A program made the position numbers and the translations under genes. A stretch of DNA of 64,000 bases from assembly GCA_039954875.1 (NCBI GenBank), contig CP157202.1, positions 1,054,001 through 1,118,000 on the forward strand, in the 5' to 3' direction. This DNA comes from G039954875 sp039954875 (GTDB taxonomy: Bacteria; Bacteroidota; Bacteroidia; Flavobacteriales; Blattabacteriaceae). Below the pieces are notes generated by a model that searched no databases, was not told where the DNA came from, and worked only from the letters and a program-made list of their open reading frames with translations. Positions 55,216 to 64,000 of this stretch are shown here, one piece after another. Position 1 is the stretch's first letter, and every line of letters starts with the position of its first letter.

Positions 55216-57245
55216 ATGATAACCTGGTTTTCAAGATTATATCGATATAAGAACCCCATTTACAAGATCTTGTTATTTTTGGTTTCCACTTGGTTATTGG
55301 TTAATTTGTTCTCTAAAAAACAAAACTTTAAATGTGAATTAAAAAAAAAACAAGTATGGAATCATACAGATCTAACTCCTTTTGATTTCGCATCATTGAA
55401 ACCTCGTGAAGAGTACAATAAAGAGGTTAAACTAGCAATAGATAATATTTTTTTTTTTTAAATAAAGATAAAAATGTTCTTCCCAATATAATCGATAAAT
55501 TCAATAAAGTCGTATTTGCTCAAAAAGAGAAAACACTTATCGAAAAAAGCAACTTTATTATCTATACCATTTACAAATACGGCTACATCAACCCTTACAC
55601 TCTTCCACTTAAGTTAAACAATAACAACATCATTACCATAAAATCTGATGGTAAAATATTATCTACCGTCCCTTATAGTATGATTTATACATCTGATAAA
55701 GTAAACACATTTATCGATGAATTAATCCCAGGCTCAAATTCTCTCCAGCAGTATTATAATCAATTATTAAAAAACACACTTTCCCCTAATCTTTATTATG
55801 ATAAAGAATCAACCGAAAAACTCCTTAAACAAAAAAATAATACCATTTCCAAAACACAAGAAATTCTTCCTAAAGAAATGGTAATAATTTATCAAAACAA
55901 CAAGATAGATGATAACAAATTCCTTATATTATCATCATTAAAAAATATATATAAAAATCAAATACAAACAAAAGAAAGTATATATTATTTAACCATAGGG
56001 TATTTATTGTTAATAGTGATGATTATATTAATATTTTCACTGTATTTATTTTATTTTCAAAGAAATATATACGATAATAATAGATATTTTACTTTTTTAA
56101 TATCAAATATTCTCTTAACAGCTCTAGTGACCGTAAAGGTTTTGGATAGTTATCCCTATCTTTTATATTTAATCCCCCTTTGTATTCTACCTATTATTAT
56201 CCAAGCCTTTTTCAACTTTGAATTGAGTATTATCACTCATGTAACAAATGTCCTTCTATTATCGATCATCGTACCTAATAGCTTTAATTTTATTCTTATT
56301 CAAATTAATGCAGGTATTGCAGTATTAATCACACAAAAAACAATCTATACAAGAACCAATTTGCTTATTGCAGTAGGAAAAGCAATGCTAGTCTATATGA
56401 TAACCTATTTCGGGCTAACATTGATATGTGAAGAAACATTGAATAAAAATATAATATACAATTACATATGCCTATTTTTCAACAGTATATTGATCTTATT
56501 TGCGCAACCCTTAATATATATCTTTGAAAAATTATTTAAGCTCACTTCAGATCTTTCCTTATTAGAACTCTCCGATACCAAAATGCCAATTTTGAGAATA
56601 TTATCTCAAAAGGCACCAGGAACACTACAACATGCCCTTACAGTAGCTAATCTAGCAGAAGAAGCCGCTTTAGAAACGGGAGCAAATCCTTTATTAACAA
56701 GGATAGGAGCAATCTACCACGACATTGGAAAAATAGAATATGCTATCTATTTCACAGAAAATCAACAAAATATGATCAACCCTCATGAAGACCTTAGCCC
56801 AGAAGAAAGTACTCAAATCATTTTAAGTCATGTCCCTTTAGGGATTAAATTAGCCAAAGAATATCACTTACCTGATAGAGTCATCGACTTCATACGCACA
56901 CATCACGGTGACACATTTGTGTACTACTTTTATAAAAAACATAAAAAACAATATCCTGACAAAAAGATCGATAAAGAAGCGTTCCGTTATCCAGGTCCCA
57001 AACCCTTTTCCAAGGAAACAGTTATTGTCATGATATGTGATGCTATAGAGGCTGCTTCAAAAAGTATAAAAGAGCCTTCTAACAAAAACTTGGAAGACCT
57101 TGTAGAAACTATCGTCAACAAACAAAAGAAAGAAAATCAATTTTCAAATACAAACATCACACTTAAAGAAATAGAAAGAATAAAACACATACTCAAGAAA
57201 AAATTGATCATGCTCCATCATACTAGAATAAAATACCCTGAATAA
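55216..57245 (+). CDS. PgpH/YqfF-type 7TM-HD phosphodiesterase, interrupted by a T12 run
   Basis: Two open pieces (55216-55461 and 55460-57245) are split only by a T12 run at 55448-55459. One more T (or two fewer) joins them into about 676 codons with no other stop. The first piece has the N-terminal helix (KILLFLVSTWLLVNLF) and extracellular start. The second has the rest of the 7TM-HDED part, seven membrane helices (about 55980-56520), and an HD domain with TLQHALTVANLAEEA, IGAIYHDIGK and HVPLGIKLAKEY then IRTHHG. Such proteins hydrolyse cyclic di-AMP. The rest of the protein is well kept, so either the frame is restored by slippage or the break is very recent. Confidence 0.85.
55448..55459 (+). 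repeat. T12 homopolymer inside the PgpH-like gene
   Basis: Twelve consecutive T after GATAATA. With 12 T the frame reads into TAA; 13 or 10 T would restore the frame. Confidence 0.9.
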
Positions 57246-57317
57246 AATCTCTTTATATATCAATTCATCAAATATATTCAAAAATATTTATTCCTTCCCG
57301 ACCTATACATGAGGTAA

Positions 57318-57348
57318 ATTGTTTATTAAAAAGATCTATTTACATTTG
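57318..57348 (+). promoter_or_regulatory. Promoter of the tRNA cluster (ATTG-N19-TACATTTG)
   Basis: ATTG at 57318-57321, a 19-base spacer, then TACATTTG at 57341-57348. Transcription would begin about 15 bases before tRNA-Ser. Confidence 0.65.
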
Positions 57349-57370
57349 CAGATCTATTCTACTCCTAATA

Positions 57371-57455
57371 GGAGAGTTGCCGGAGTGGTTAACGGAGCAG
57401 TTTGCTAAACTGTCGTCAGGAAGCTGTCGCGTGGGTTCGAATCCCACACTCTCCG
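57371..57455 (+). tRNA. tRNA-Ser (GCT anticodon)
   Basis: About 85 nt with a 7-bp acceptor stem (GGAGAGT/ACTCTCC), anticodon loop TTTGCTAAA giving GCU, a long variable arm and TTCGAATCC in the T arm. First of three tandem tRNAs. Confidence 0.97.
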
Positions 57456-57463
57456 CATATAAA

Positions 57464-57538
57464 CGGGGTGTAGCGTAGTCTGGTCATCGCGCCTGGTTTG
57501 GGACCAGGATGTCGCAGGTTCGAATCCTGCCACCCCGA
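57464..57538 (+). tRNA. tRNA-Pro (TGG anticodon)
   Basis: Acceptor CGGGGTG/CACCCCG, anticodon stem CCTGG/CCAGG with loop TTTGGGA giving UGG, T arm GGTTCGAATCC, discriminator A. Confidence 0.97.
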
Positions 57539-57567
57539 CAAAGCCGTTTGCATGGTCTTAATGAATA

Positions 57568-57641
57568 GGCCACGTAGCTCAGCTGGATAGAGCAACTGCC
57601 TTCTAAGCAGTAGGTCACAGGTTCGAGTCCTGTCGTGGTCA
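57568..57641 (+). tRNA. tRNA-Arg (TCT anticodon)
   Basis: Acceptor GGCCACG/CGTGGTC, anticodon stem CTGCC/GGCAG-type with loop TTCTAA giving UCU, T arm GGTTCGAGTCC, discriminator A. An integrase remnant starts 119 bases downstream, so its 3' end is a likely former phage attachment site. Confidence 0.97.
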
Positions 57642-57760
57642 CAAGGGTAAAATAATGAAAATAAATTATCCATATCCTGAGTTCGACTTTTTTACTTCTT
57701 ATTTATCTTCTAATTTTTTTTTTCGAAAATTTCCTAGCTTTTTCGGACAAAATCGTTAGA

Positions 57761-58565
57761 ATGACGATCAGAGTAACATTCTATAAACCAGACAGGGTAA
57801 CCAAAAAAGAGTTTCTAGTAAAAATTCATTTGCGAATACAAGAAAAAAAGAAAAGGAAAAATACTGGATTTTATACTTTCGAAAGCCAGTAGGATCACCG
57901 TGCTGATTTACCCCTGTCTAATCATCCCCAATACCAATCCTTATATGAAGTAGCATTGGAACTGAGAAATCCACATATGTGGTCATCACCAATCATTGGG
58001 AGGACTTTGATAGGATTTTTAACCATGTTTTAAAAAATCCTTGGTCAAGATGCTGGACTTCTTCCAATTTACTTATAAACGAATATAAAGGCTTAAAAAA
58101 GCTGGGAAAATTTCAAATATCAAGCATTATGAGATGGTACTACATCTATTTCAGAAATTTTATAATTGGACTCATTACTTTTTTACCCATTTCTATGGAT
58201 CATTGATCAACATCTTTAAAATCAACAAAATATCGACAAATGTAAAAAACAATTCTATTCATGACTATCTACGCACTTTAGCTACTATTTATAACGAAAA
58301 AAATATCAGAGAATTACCACTGATCTACGACCCTTAAATAAAATCATATCCAAACTCGAAAAGACACATAATAAGTTCATAAAACCTGAAGAAACACATA
58401 TAATCTTTCAAACAATCTTCCCAAAAGGAAAGGGAGAAATATCAAGACTTTTTGATCTTTAGAATTATTTTTTACTACAATTATTATTCGGTCGGGTTGA
58501 TCTGAGGTATCTGGCCAACTTACGTTATAGGCAAACACAACATATAACTCAACACCAAAGAGCCT
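57761..58565 (+). pseudogene. Prophage tyrosine recombinase (integrase) pseudogene
   Basis: Starts MTIRVTFYKPDRVTKKEFLV, then KKKRKNTGFYTFES (arm-binding domain of Bacteroidota integrases). It continues with core-binding SAM-like helices (NHWEDFDRIFNHVLKNPW, NEYKGLKKLGKFQISSIM, SIHDYLRTLATIYNEKNIRE). It enters the catalytic domain with THNKFIKPEETHIIF and FLLQLLFGRVDLRYLANLRY, the segment carrying the first catalytic arginine. The rest of the R..HxR..Y domain is missing. Several frameshifts. It lies just downstream of tRNA-Arg and at the edge of the right prophage, so it most likely drove that insertion. Confidence 0.75.
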
Positions 58566-58689
58566 AAAAAATAAAAAGCATAAGCTTAAAATAATAAATA
58601 ACTAATATTAAAAAATAAAAAAATATATATCAAAAAAAATAAAATATACAAAAAAGTTTCCTAGGAATTCTTATCGAGTCAACAGAGCT

Positions 58690-59290
58690 AAGAAAAACCT
58701 CCAATGAAGAAAAAGAATTTTCCCAATTAGATCGAGAAGTAGAAATGGTAGAAAACCAAGGGTTGATCCACCTTTGAATACTTCCAATGCATAGCCCAGA
58801 TGCTCAACCGTTCGAATATGATTCCGACAAGTTCTACCAAGACAACAAACAAAACATCATGGGTAACCCTCTGGATATCTCAGAGGCTACATGAGTACGC
58901 TAGACGTCATGCAAAACCTCCATATCATACAAGGCAAGCACTCATGATCGAGTGATTTTATTATAAAAACATTGAACTCAAATAAAATATTCAGCCCGCT
59001 TAAATTTGAAATAATGAGGAAATAAAACACTGATGACTATGGCTGCAGAGTCTGTTCCGTAGAGCTATATACAAGATCGGAAGCAAGTGGAAGACCATGC
59101 TAGCTCAGATACTCAAATACACCCCGTACTGCAGTTTTCTTTCGTGGGATCTATGCCCCCAAAATGCTTATGGGGATATTATATACAAGCGATGCATCAT
59201 CCAAGATGATCAATACCCCCAACAAAATATAGAATATAAAACACAAAACATCAAAAAGGTCCAAAACATTTATTTACATGCAAAATTAAA
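58690..59290 (+). pseudogene. Phage DNA-recombination accessory protein remnant (YqaJ neighbour)
   Basis: Plus-strand frames give ILIESTELRKTSNEEKEFSQ, later GNPLDISEAT, VMQNLHIIQGKHSWSSDFII (across a shift), KTLNSNKIFSPLKFEI, and KIGSKWKTMLAQILKYTPY followed by CPQNAYGDIIYK. The pieces ..VMQNLYIVQG.P.WSS.F.., (E)GW..K.GSKWKTMP..M..YRAA..F...YCP...MG match a conserved Bacteroidota phage protein encoded next to YqaJ exonucleases. I believe it has a single-strand annealing or RecT-like role but cannot fix the family name. Badly broken. Confidence 0.55.
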
Positions 59291-59304
59291 ATCCTGACCC
59301 AATA

Positions 59305-60008
59305 ATAAAATGGGGCCAGAATCGACTGGGTGAGATCACCACCTCAGAAGCCTGGAAGCTGATAAAAAATGGCAGAGACAAAAACGGAACATTAGGTCAA
59401 ATCACCCTAATCTACATCCATAAGAAAATAACCTAACTACTCACCAAAAAGTTAACCGTAAAAGCCTTTTACATCAAAGCCACCTAATAGGGCAAAGCCT
59501 ACAAGTCCCTAGCGGCGGCACTATTAAAGGAAAACCACACCCCCGATATAGAATACTTCAGCGTAAAAGCCCCCCCCTCTTACAACCCCCATAGTAGAGC
59601 CTAACTCGATACGATGATCCTAAAAAGATATTTTGATCTATATCAAATACCCTTAGGCCTCGAAATATCACATAGAAAACCTCCTAGAGGCCGACCAAAG
59701 ACGCCGCAAGGGACTGTTAGAAAAAAACTGTTTCGAATACTACATCCATATCAAATTCAACATGCATGCTGTGCACAAGCGGATAAAAAGCCCTATTAGT
59801 AAGCTACGACCCGTGGATAATCGAAACATCCCAACACCTAACCCTGATCAAATGCCAAGCCTCTGAATATCTACAAGAAGACCTAAAAAACAGACTCAAA
59901 AATCCCACTCAAATCATCAGTAAATTATTAAAAACACTCAAAATAAAAACCTCAATAAGCTCTACCAACCCAAAAGAAATCACCTCAAGATTAATAAAAA
60001 CACAATAA
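59305..60008 (+). pseudogene. YqaJ-type phage exonuclease pseudogene
   Basis: Plus-strand frames give NRLGEITTSEAWKLIKNGRD, TLGQITLIYIHKKIT, WGKAYKSLAAALLKEN, HIENLLEADQRRRKGLLEKN, CFEYYIHIKFNMH and YDPWIIETSQHLTLIKCQAS. They fit the YqaJ (PD-(D/E)xK) order: R.G..TASE...L, WG...E..A, E.KCP...HIENL, YYWQIQFNML, then YDPR. The central nuclease residues are not readable. It lies after the annealing-type remnant, as in phage recombination modules. The ORF ends near 60,008. Confidence 0.7.
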
Positions 60009-60239
60009 TTATGATGTAATAATATAATGAACACAGAAGCCTGACCTACCTACAAATCAGCCAAATAGGGTAGACTATAGAAAAAAACATCAGTAGCTTA
60101 CAGGCACACAGATATATCCTTGAAGCCCTGCCCAACAAGCTAGATAGCTAAAAATAAGCAGTATATAAAACCAGGACACTATAAAGCAAGTCAGTGTAAT
60201 AAGCAAGGAGATCAAAATCTAAAGGATTTTAATAGAAAA
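60009..60239. other. Decayed phage spacer
   Basis: Plus-strand pieces such as EALTYLQISQIG-like and LQAHRYILEALPNKLDS suggest a small phage ORF, but no family is recognisable. Confidence 0.3.
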
Positions 60240-60800
60240 AAACTGATGAGTATTTACGAAATTCGCTAACAAAATTAAGCAATCACATATACGTCAAATA
60301 AAAAAATTGACGAAGTGGTCGAACTCATTGAAAAACCTCTACTGGCACAAGAACGTTGGGGCGAAGAAGAAAAAAACATATACGTGAAGAACAAAAATAA
60401 AAAGAACATGTCAAAATACGATGTCGGATCGATCAACTAGTAAAATACTATCGTGCATGGCCTGAAGAAGAACTAGCCTTGATCAACCAGGAGACATTTA
60501 AAGCTATCCTAAAGATAGTTAAATCTGAATACTAAAAAGAAAAGTTAGAAAGACAAATACTAGAAAAACAAGAAAGAGCAGCATTAAAAAAAGAGAACTC
60601 AAATAATTGAAAAAAAATAACCGCCCAAGAGTCTAGCCAAGAAACATCACAACAATCAACAGAGAAAAAATCATCCCATCTAAAGATAAACCCATAATAA
60701 CATACCAAGAAATATTCAAGAAGTAAATCCATCAAATAAAGTAGATTCATATCCCCTCGATGCAAGAAGCATCCCACAAATAATTAATCGAGAAAATCTA
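60240..60800 (+). pseudogene. Unrecognised phage gene remnant, coiled-coil
   Basis: Plus-strand frames read KKIDEVVELIEKPLLAQERW, then RIDQLVKYYRAWPEEELALI, NQETFKAILKIVKSEY and KEKLERQILEKQERAALKKE. The last part is a strong coiled coil. I cannot name the family. Broken by stops, among early phage genes. Confidence 0.35.
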
Positions 60801-61144
60801 CTGATTATTAAAGCTTATAGAAAGAGTAATTCAATCGAAAAACCCCAGGGCAGTCCAACAAACACACAACCTACTCAAAAAAATAAAATTTAACCTCATG
60901 CCCACCACAGAGATTAAAATAAAACCGTGCAAATTCACGGGCGAAGAAAAGACCCTTGGAACCTATTGAAAAATAACAATAACAACTAAAACTAAAAATC
61001 ATTAAATCACAAACAATCCTATCAGTCATCATGTTCATTGTATCTATTCTCGTGTTGTTATGGGATATCTGGCCAAATAAAAAAGGCAAATATTGCATAA
61101 ACAGATACAAAATCAATAAAGTATAAAAAATCAAATATGCAATT

Positions 61145-61909
61145 ATTAAAGCAATGTTATCACCTTATAATCACGCGACGGTAACGTTATGATCAACGCT
61201 ACAGAAATGGACAGGCCTTTCGGAAAATCCTCAAAAGACTTTTTAAAAACAGAATCCACTCAGGTATTTTTACAAATGCTTGATAATAAACGAAAGAATA
61301 AAAATTATATAGGTTATTATCGGCTAGTTAAAATTAAAAAAAGAGGCGCCTAAGAACACAATGCACCTAGTTTGATGAGGACGTAGCCCTAGAGTTAGCC
61401 CGATGGCTAAACCCAGCCTTTGCCCTATGATGCAACGCGCCAAGATCAAAGATCTATTAACCCCCAAAAGGACAGACCTCTATAGGTAGCAATCAAGAAG
61501 ATACTATGGGCATCCTTCAAAAGCGCCTAAAACTTCAAAGTGAAGCACTAAAAAATACAAGCCCTCAAGATAGCCTATTACGAACAAGTACTACAAAGCA
61601 ATTGCATTTATACAGCTAACCAAATCGACAAAGAACTAGGCATGAGCGCGGTGATTTTAAATAAACTACTATACGAAAAAAAGATCCAATACAAACAAAA
61701 TGGCGATTGGCTGATTTATTATGACCATCAAAACAAAGACTACACCAAGGCTATAACCCACATCTATACCCACGAAAAAGGTGAGATCCAAATCATTATG
61801 ATGACCGTTTGGACTTAAAAAGACGGGAAATTACTCCATGAGAAGATCACCCCCTCCCCCGAACCTATGAAGCTGCTAAGAAAAGAGATACAAAATATTC
61901 TAATATAGA
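61145..61909 (+). pseudogene. KilA-N / KilAC phage antirepressor pseudogene
   Basis: The KilA-N part is open: SRDGNVMINATEMDRPFGKS, SKDFLKTESTQVFLQMLDNK, IGYYRLVKIKKRGA then a TAA. In the next frames comes FDEDVALELARWLNPAFALW, which completes KilA-N. The C-terminal KilAC domain follows as KVAYYEQVLQSNCIYTANQI, DKELGMSAVILNKLLYEKKI, QYKQNGDWLIYYDHQNKDYT and MMTVWT..DGKLLHEKIT. Two main breaks separate them. Proteins of this kind counter phage repressors in lysogeny control. A clear sign that the right-end remnant was a temperate phage. Confidence 0.87.
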
Positions 61910-61939
61910 ACTCAACAATGGCTCGTCCAAACAAACAAA

Positions 61940-62357
61940 TAATAAATTACTTTTTATTTGATGTATATTTTTTTCCTCGACCGTAAGGTTAGAAAAACCG
62001 TGCATGATTGTGCTGCCAATAGTATATTAGTGCTATACTTTGCTGCTGTATGATATTTATCCAGAACAAGGGTATTACATTAGTTGGCATGAGGAATTGG
62101 GTTTTGATATGTCGTATCAATTGACGGGGGTATCAGAGGTCTTCGCACAAGAAAGCATCAAAAAGGCTATTCAAGTAGTATTCTTCGAGAAGAAATTGTT
62201 TCAAGAGCATCATATTCTGACCTCTACCCGTATTCAAAAAATATTTTTGGAAGCTATCAAGCGGCGGGAAAAACTAGAAATAGACGACAGATACGAGATT
62301 ACAGACGACAAAAGTAAGATTTTTTATATAATAATTCGAAAAAATATACCAAAATGA
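61940..62357 (+). pseudogene. DUF4373 (Lin1244/Lin1753-like) phage replication protein remnant
   Basis: FLDRKVRKTVHDCAANSILV then, after a one-base shift, LLYDIYPEQGYYISWHEELG, VSEVFAQESIKKAIQVVFFE, KKLFQEHHILTSTRIQKIFL and EAIKRREKLEIDDRYEI. This matches the Lin1244/Lin1753-like N-terminal domain seen in phage and plasmid replication proteins: DxKxxxL....G..G.G....L...IY..GYYIEW....LL......V...I......FD..LF....ILTS..IQ.R. A frameshift near 62,037 breaks it. Confidence 0.7.
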
Positions 62358-63250
62358 ATAAGGTAAAATATATCCCTTTTAATTTCCCTTTCAAAAACCT
62401 CAGAAGAAAAACCAATAGTCATTCGAGCCCCTTGGCGAGATTAAAATCAGGAGATATCACCTTCAAAGGCTTTGCTATTAAGTAAGCATCTGACCTTCAT
62501 AAAGGTGATTTCTAACGCTTTCATGAGAAATAAAATTTAAAACAGCAGGAGCAAGAAGCTTGTGAGGACAAAAATGGCAAGCAACTATATACATACTTAG
62601 GTAAACACCTAAATAGTAGGGTATACAACAATAAAAAAGAGAAAAACCCAGATCAAAATGCATTTGACATCAGTAAATACATTGTATACAAGCTCGGATA
62701 AGCCTTCATAAATTCACAAGCTCTGGTGAGCCTCGGATATCGGGTAAGCCGTCTTAGGAGTTTGCATCGTAAATACCCATGCCATAGGAAGGATATTAAA
62801 ATTTTTAAGAAAGTAATATATTGACGAGGTACAAAAATTCGATCTCAAGCTCCTCGTATACGAGGTATTTTATTGCTTTTTGCTCTCAGGCCTCACAGAT
62901 GAAAGATATTACTACTATTAAAAGTCTTCACTTACCAACAGAGGGCTCACCGGGCCCAGCTGATCTAATTTAAGGCGGTTTTGATTCAATTCGTTTATGC
63001 ACATTACCTCCTCAAATCCAATATCGTTGATACATCCTTAAGCTTTATACAAAAGATGGACAAATCTTACTTACCAGTAGATTTCAGAGAAAAAGTCCGG
63101 CTTTATCAACACTACCTGCAAGCAAGGGCGCGAACTCTTCGAACACTTCAAAAAATATACGAATCGCATAAAGGACTATCCCGAGTGGCAAGCCTGTAAA
63201 AAAAATGTTCGAGCACACAAGAGAGAAACAACTACTTATAAATGATTATT
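62358..63250 (+). pseudogene. Unrecognised phage gene remnants
   Basis: A short start MNKVKYIPFNFPFKNLRRKT at 62354, then pieces KNGKQLYTYLGKHLNSRVYN, NPDQNAFDISKYIVYKLG, KFDLKLLVYEVFYCFLLSGL and, near 63,130, GRELFEHFKKYTNRIKDYPE. Several former genes in plus-strand orientation. None has a family I recognise. They lie between the replication and lysis remnants. Confidence 0.3.
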
Positions 63251-63748
63251 AAATGAAACTCCATATGCTCACCGGATTACTTATAAAAGTAAAAATATCC
63301 TTGCGTTTTTAGTCCTACCAGAGATCATGATCCTTTCGACCCTGGGAGCCCTTACGTTGAAATGGATCTAGAAATAGATCTTTGCCGACTAGGAATTGCT
63401 TTGATGGATCATCGTCTTGATCCTCTTCTAGACCCCCTCCCAGGTAAGCATTCACAAGTATTAGACTTCTTTGCCTGTTATGGGGTTATCGGCATCATCC
63501 TGAGATAAGCGGTCACAATCCTCTAAAACCTAATTGCTGTGACCAATCTGAACCCCCCCAATGCCTACTGAAAAAACTCCGCAAACTCGATGACAAAAAA
63601 ATATTAAAACAAGAGTGAAAAACCTCCGAGCCTCAAACCTACAACAATATTCCCACAAACAGATACACACAAAACGGCCCGGAGAGAAAAAACATTTATA
63701 ACTATTTTAGCTTGTGGTAATGCAAAGCTAATAAATACCTCCCTCTGA
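63251..63748 (+). pseudogene. Worn phage segment before the amidase, membrane helix present
   Basis: Plus-strand piece ILAFLVLPEIMILSTLGALT is a hydrophobic helix, and a second lies near 63,400 (WIIVLILF). A holin-like identity would suit a place just before an amidase, but frames are too broken to say more. Confidence 0.25.
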
Positions 63749-64000
63749 TGAGAAGCATTAATTACATCGTATTACACTATACCGCTACGAAAAAAGGCAA
63801 AAACTTCAAAGCCTCATACGACCGCTGGCATAAGGCCTTAGGATGACAAGACATCGGTTACCATTACGTAATGACCCTCGAGGGTGCGAGGATACAGGAA
63901 AGGTCACCCTGAAAGGTGAGTGGGCGCCCATGTCAAGAGGTTACAACGTACACAGCCCAGGTAATCACATATACGTCGGAGGACTCGATGGCCAAGGTGA
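63749..64000 (+). pseudogene. Phage N-acetylmuramoyl-L-alanine amidase pseudogene (right copy, runs off window)
   Basis: MRSINYIVLHYTATKKGKNF, then SYDRWHKALG, a TGA where tryptophan is expected, then DIGYHYVMTLEGARIQERSP and, after a TGA where arginine is expected, a shift to RGYNVHSPGNHIYVGGLDG at the window end. This is the Amidase_2 lysin order (H.TAT, DRWH, GYHYV..DG, GRP.E..G, GYN..SIG(V)CYVGGLD). The catalytic histidines are mostly recognisable. It is dead by two stops and a shift. It is different from the left amidase remnant in sequence, so there were two phages or paralogues. Confidence 0.88.

Noticed and set aside
57371..57641. CRISPR-like or other repeat structure in the inverted arms near 57.4-57.6 kb
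   Set aside because: The repeated and folded segments are the T arms and acceptor stems of three ordinary tRNAs.
57416..57673. Minus-strand 85-residue protein across the tRNA genes
   Set aside because: It is the antisense of the tRNA cluster; such reading frames arise from tRNA sequence and are a known false annotation.
57700..64000. Stop-codon reassignment in the right prophage (TGA or TAG read as an amino acid)
   Set aside because: In-frame stops in the remnants stand for Trp, Arg, Gln and Glu alike, all three stop codons are involved, and frameshifts are also present. The intact genes use standard stops. Ordinary decay explains it.

Overview
The window is from a Gram-negative Bacteroidota, most likely a Bacteroidales-type lineage. 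The evidence is a 288-residue primary sigma factor, the -7 promoter element TAnnTTTG in front of several genes, and family-typical gene neighbours: coaE-ybbR-yajC-nusB, DUF2520-kdsC-maf, pnp-rpsO, porT-menG, and divergent tsaD/tamB. Intact genes cover only about half of the 64 kb. The other half is pseudogenes that can still be recognised and AT-rich debris. This points to a host-restricted symbiont in mid-reduction. The termite-protist symbiont Azobacteroides is one comparison, but the species cannot be fixed from this window.

Layout. 0-5.3 kb: a TrmH/SpoU remnant, then intact tamA-like, fbaA and accD. 5.3-12.9 kb: a wrecked prophage on the minus strand (tail tip/fibre, holin-like, amidase and Rz-like remnants) with a dead IS110-family element beside it, then an asparaginase pseudogene. 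14.3-19.5 kb: ftsK, lolA-like, lptG-like and ribB. 20-21.5 kb: a dead MNIO (DUF692) plus HvfC-like (DUF2063) pair, a relic of a metal-dependent peptide-modification operon. 21.6-27.5 kb, minus strand: a two-component system, coaE, broken ybbR, yajC, a DUF1573 pseudogene and nusB. 27.5-31.7 kb: an ABC exporter, then kdsC between two dead neighbours. 31.7-35.6 kb, minus strand: rpoD, pnp, rpsO and a rhodanese. 36-39.5 kb: an M13 peptidase pseudogene and two tandem outer-membrane barrel pseudogenes. 39.7-47.3 kb: GH3, DUF2797, menG, a FabH-like synthase, rpmE2 and a GlmU-like protein among PfpI and PorT pseudogenes. 47.3-57.3 kb: an rsmE pseudogene, tsaD, the large tamB, an Lrp regulator, a NUDIX pseudogene, a small membrane protein and a PgpH-type HD phosphodiesterase split only at a T12 run. 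57.37-57.64 kb: tRNA-Ser, tRNA-Pro and tRNA-Arg. From 57.7 kb to the window end: a second decayed prophage that begins with a tyrosine integrase beside tRNA-Arg.

What survives is housekeeping (transcription, RNA decay, ribosome, t6A, CoA, acyl chains, chromosome segregation) and outer-membrane building (TamA/TamB, LptG, LolA, KdsC). What has been lost is accessory functions, peptidases, RNA-modifying enzymes, phages and transposons.
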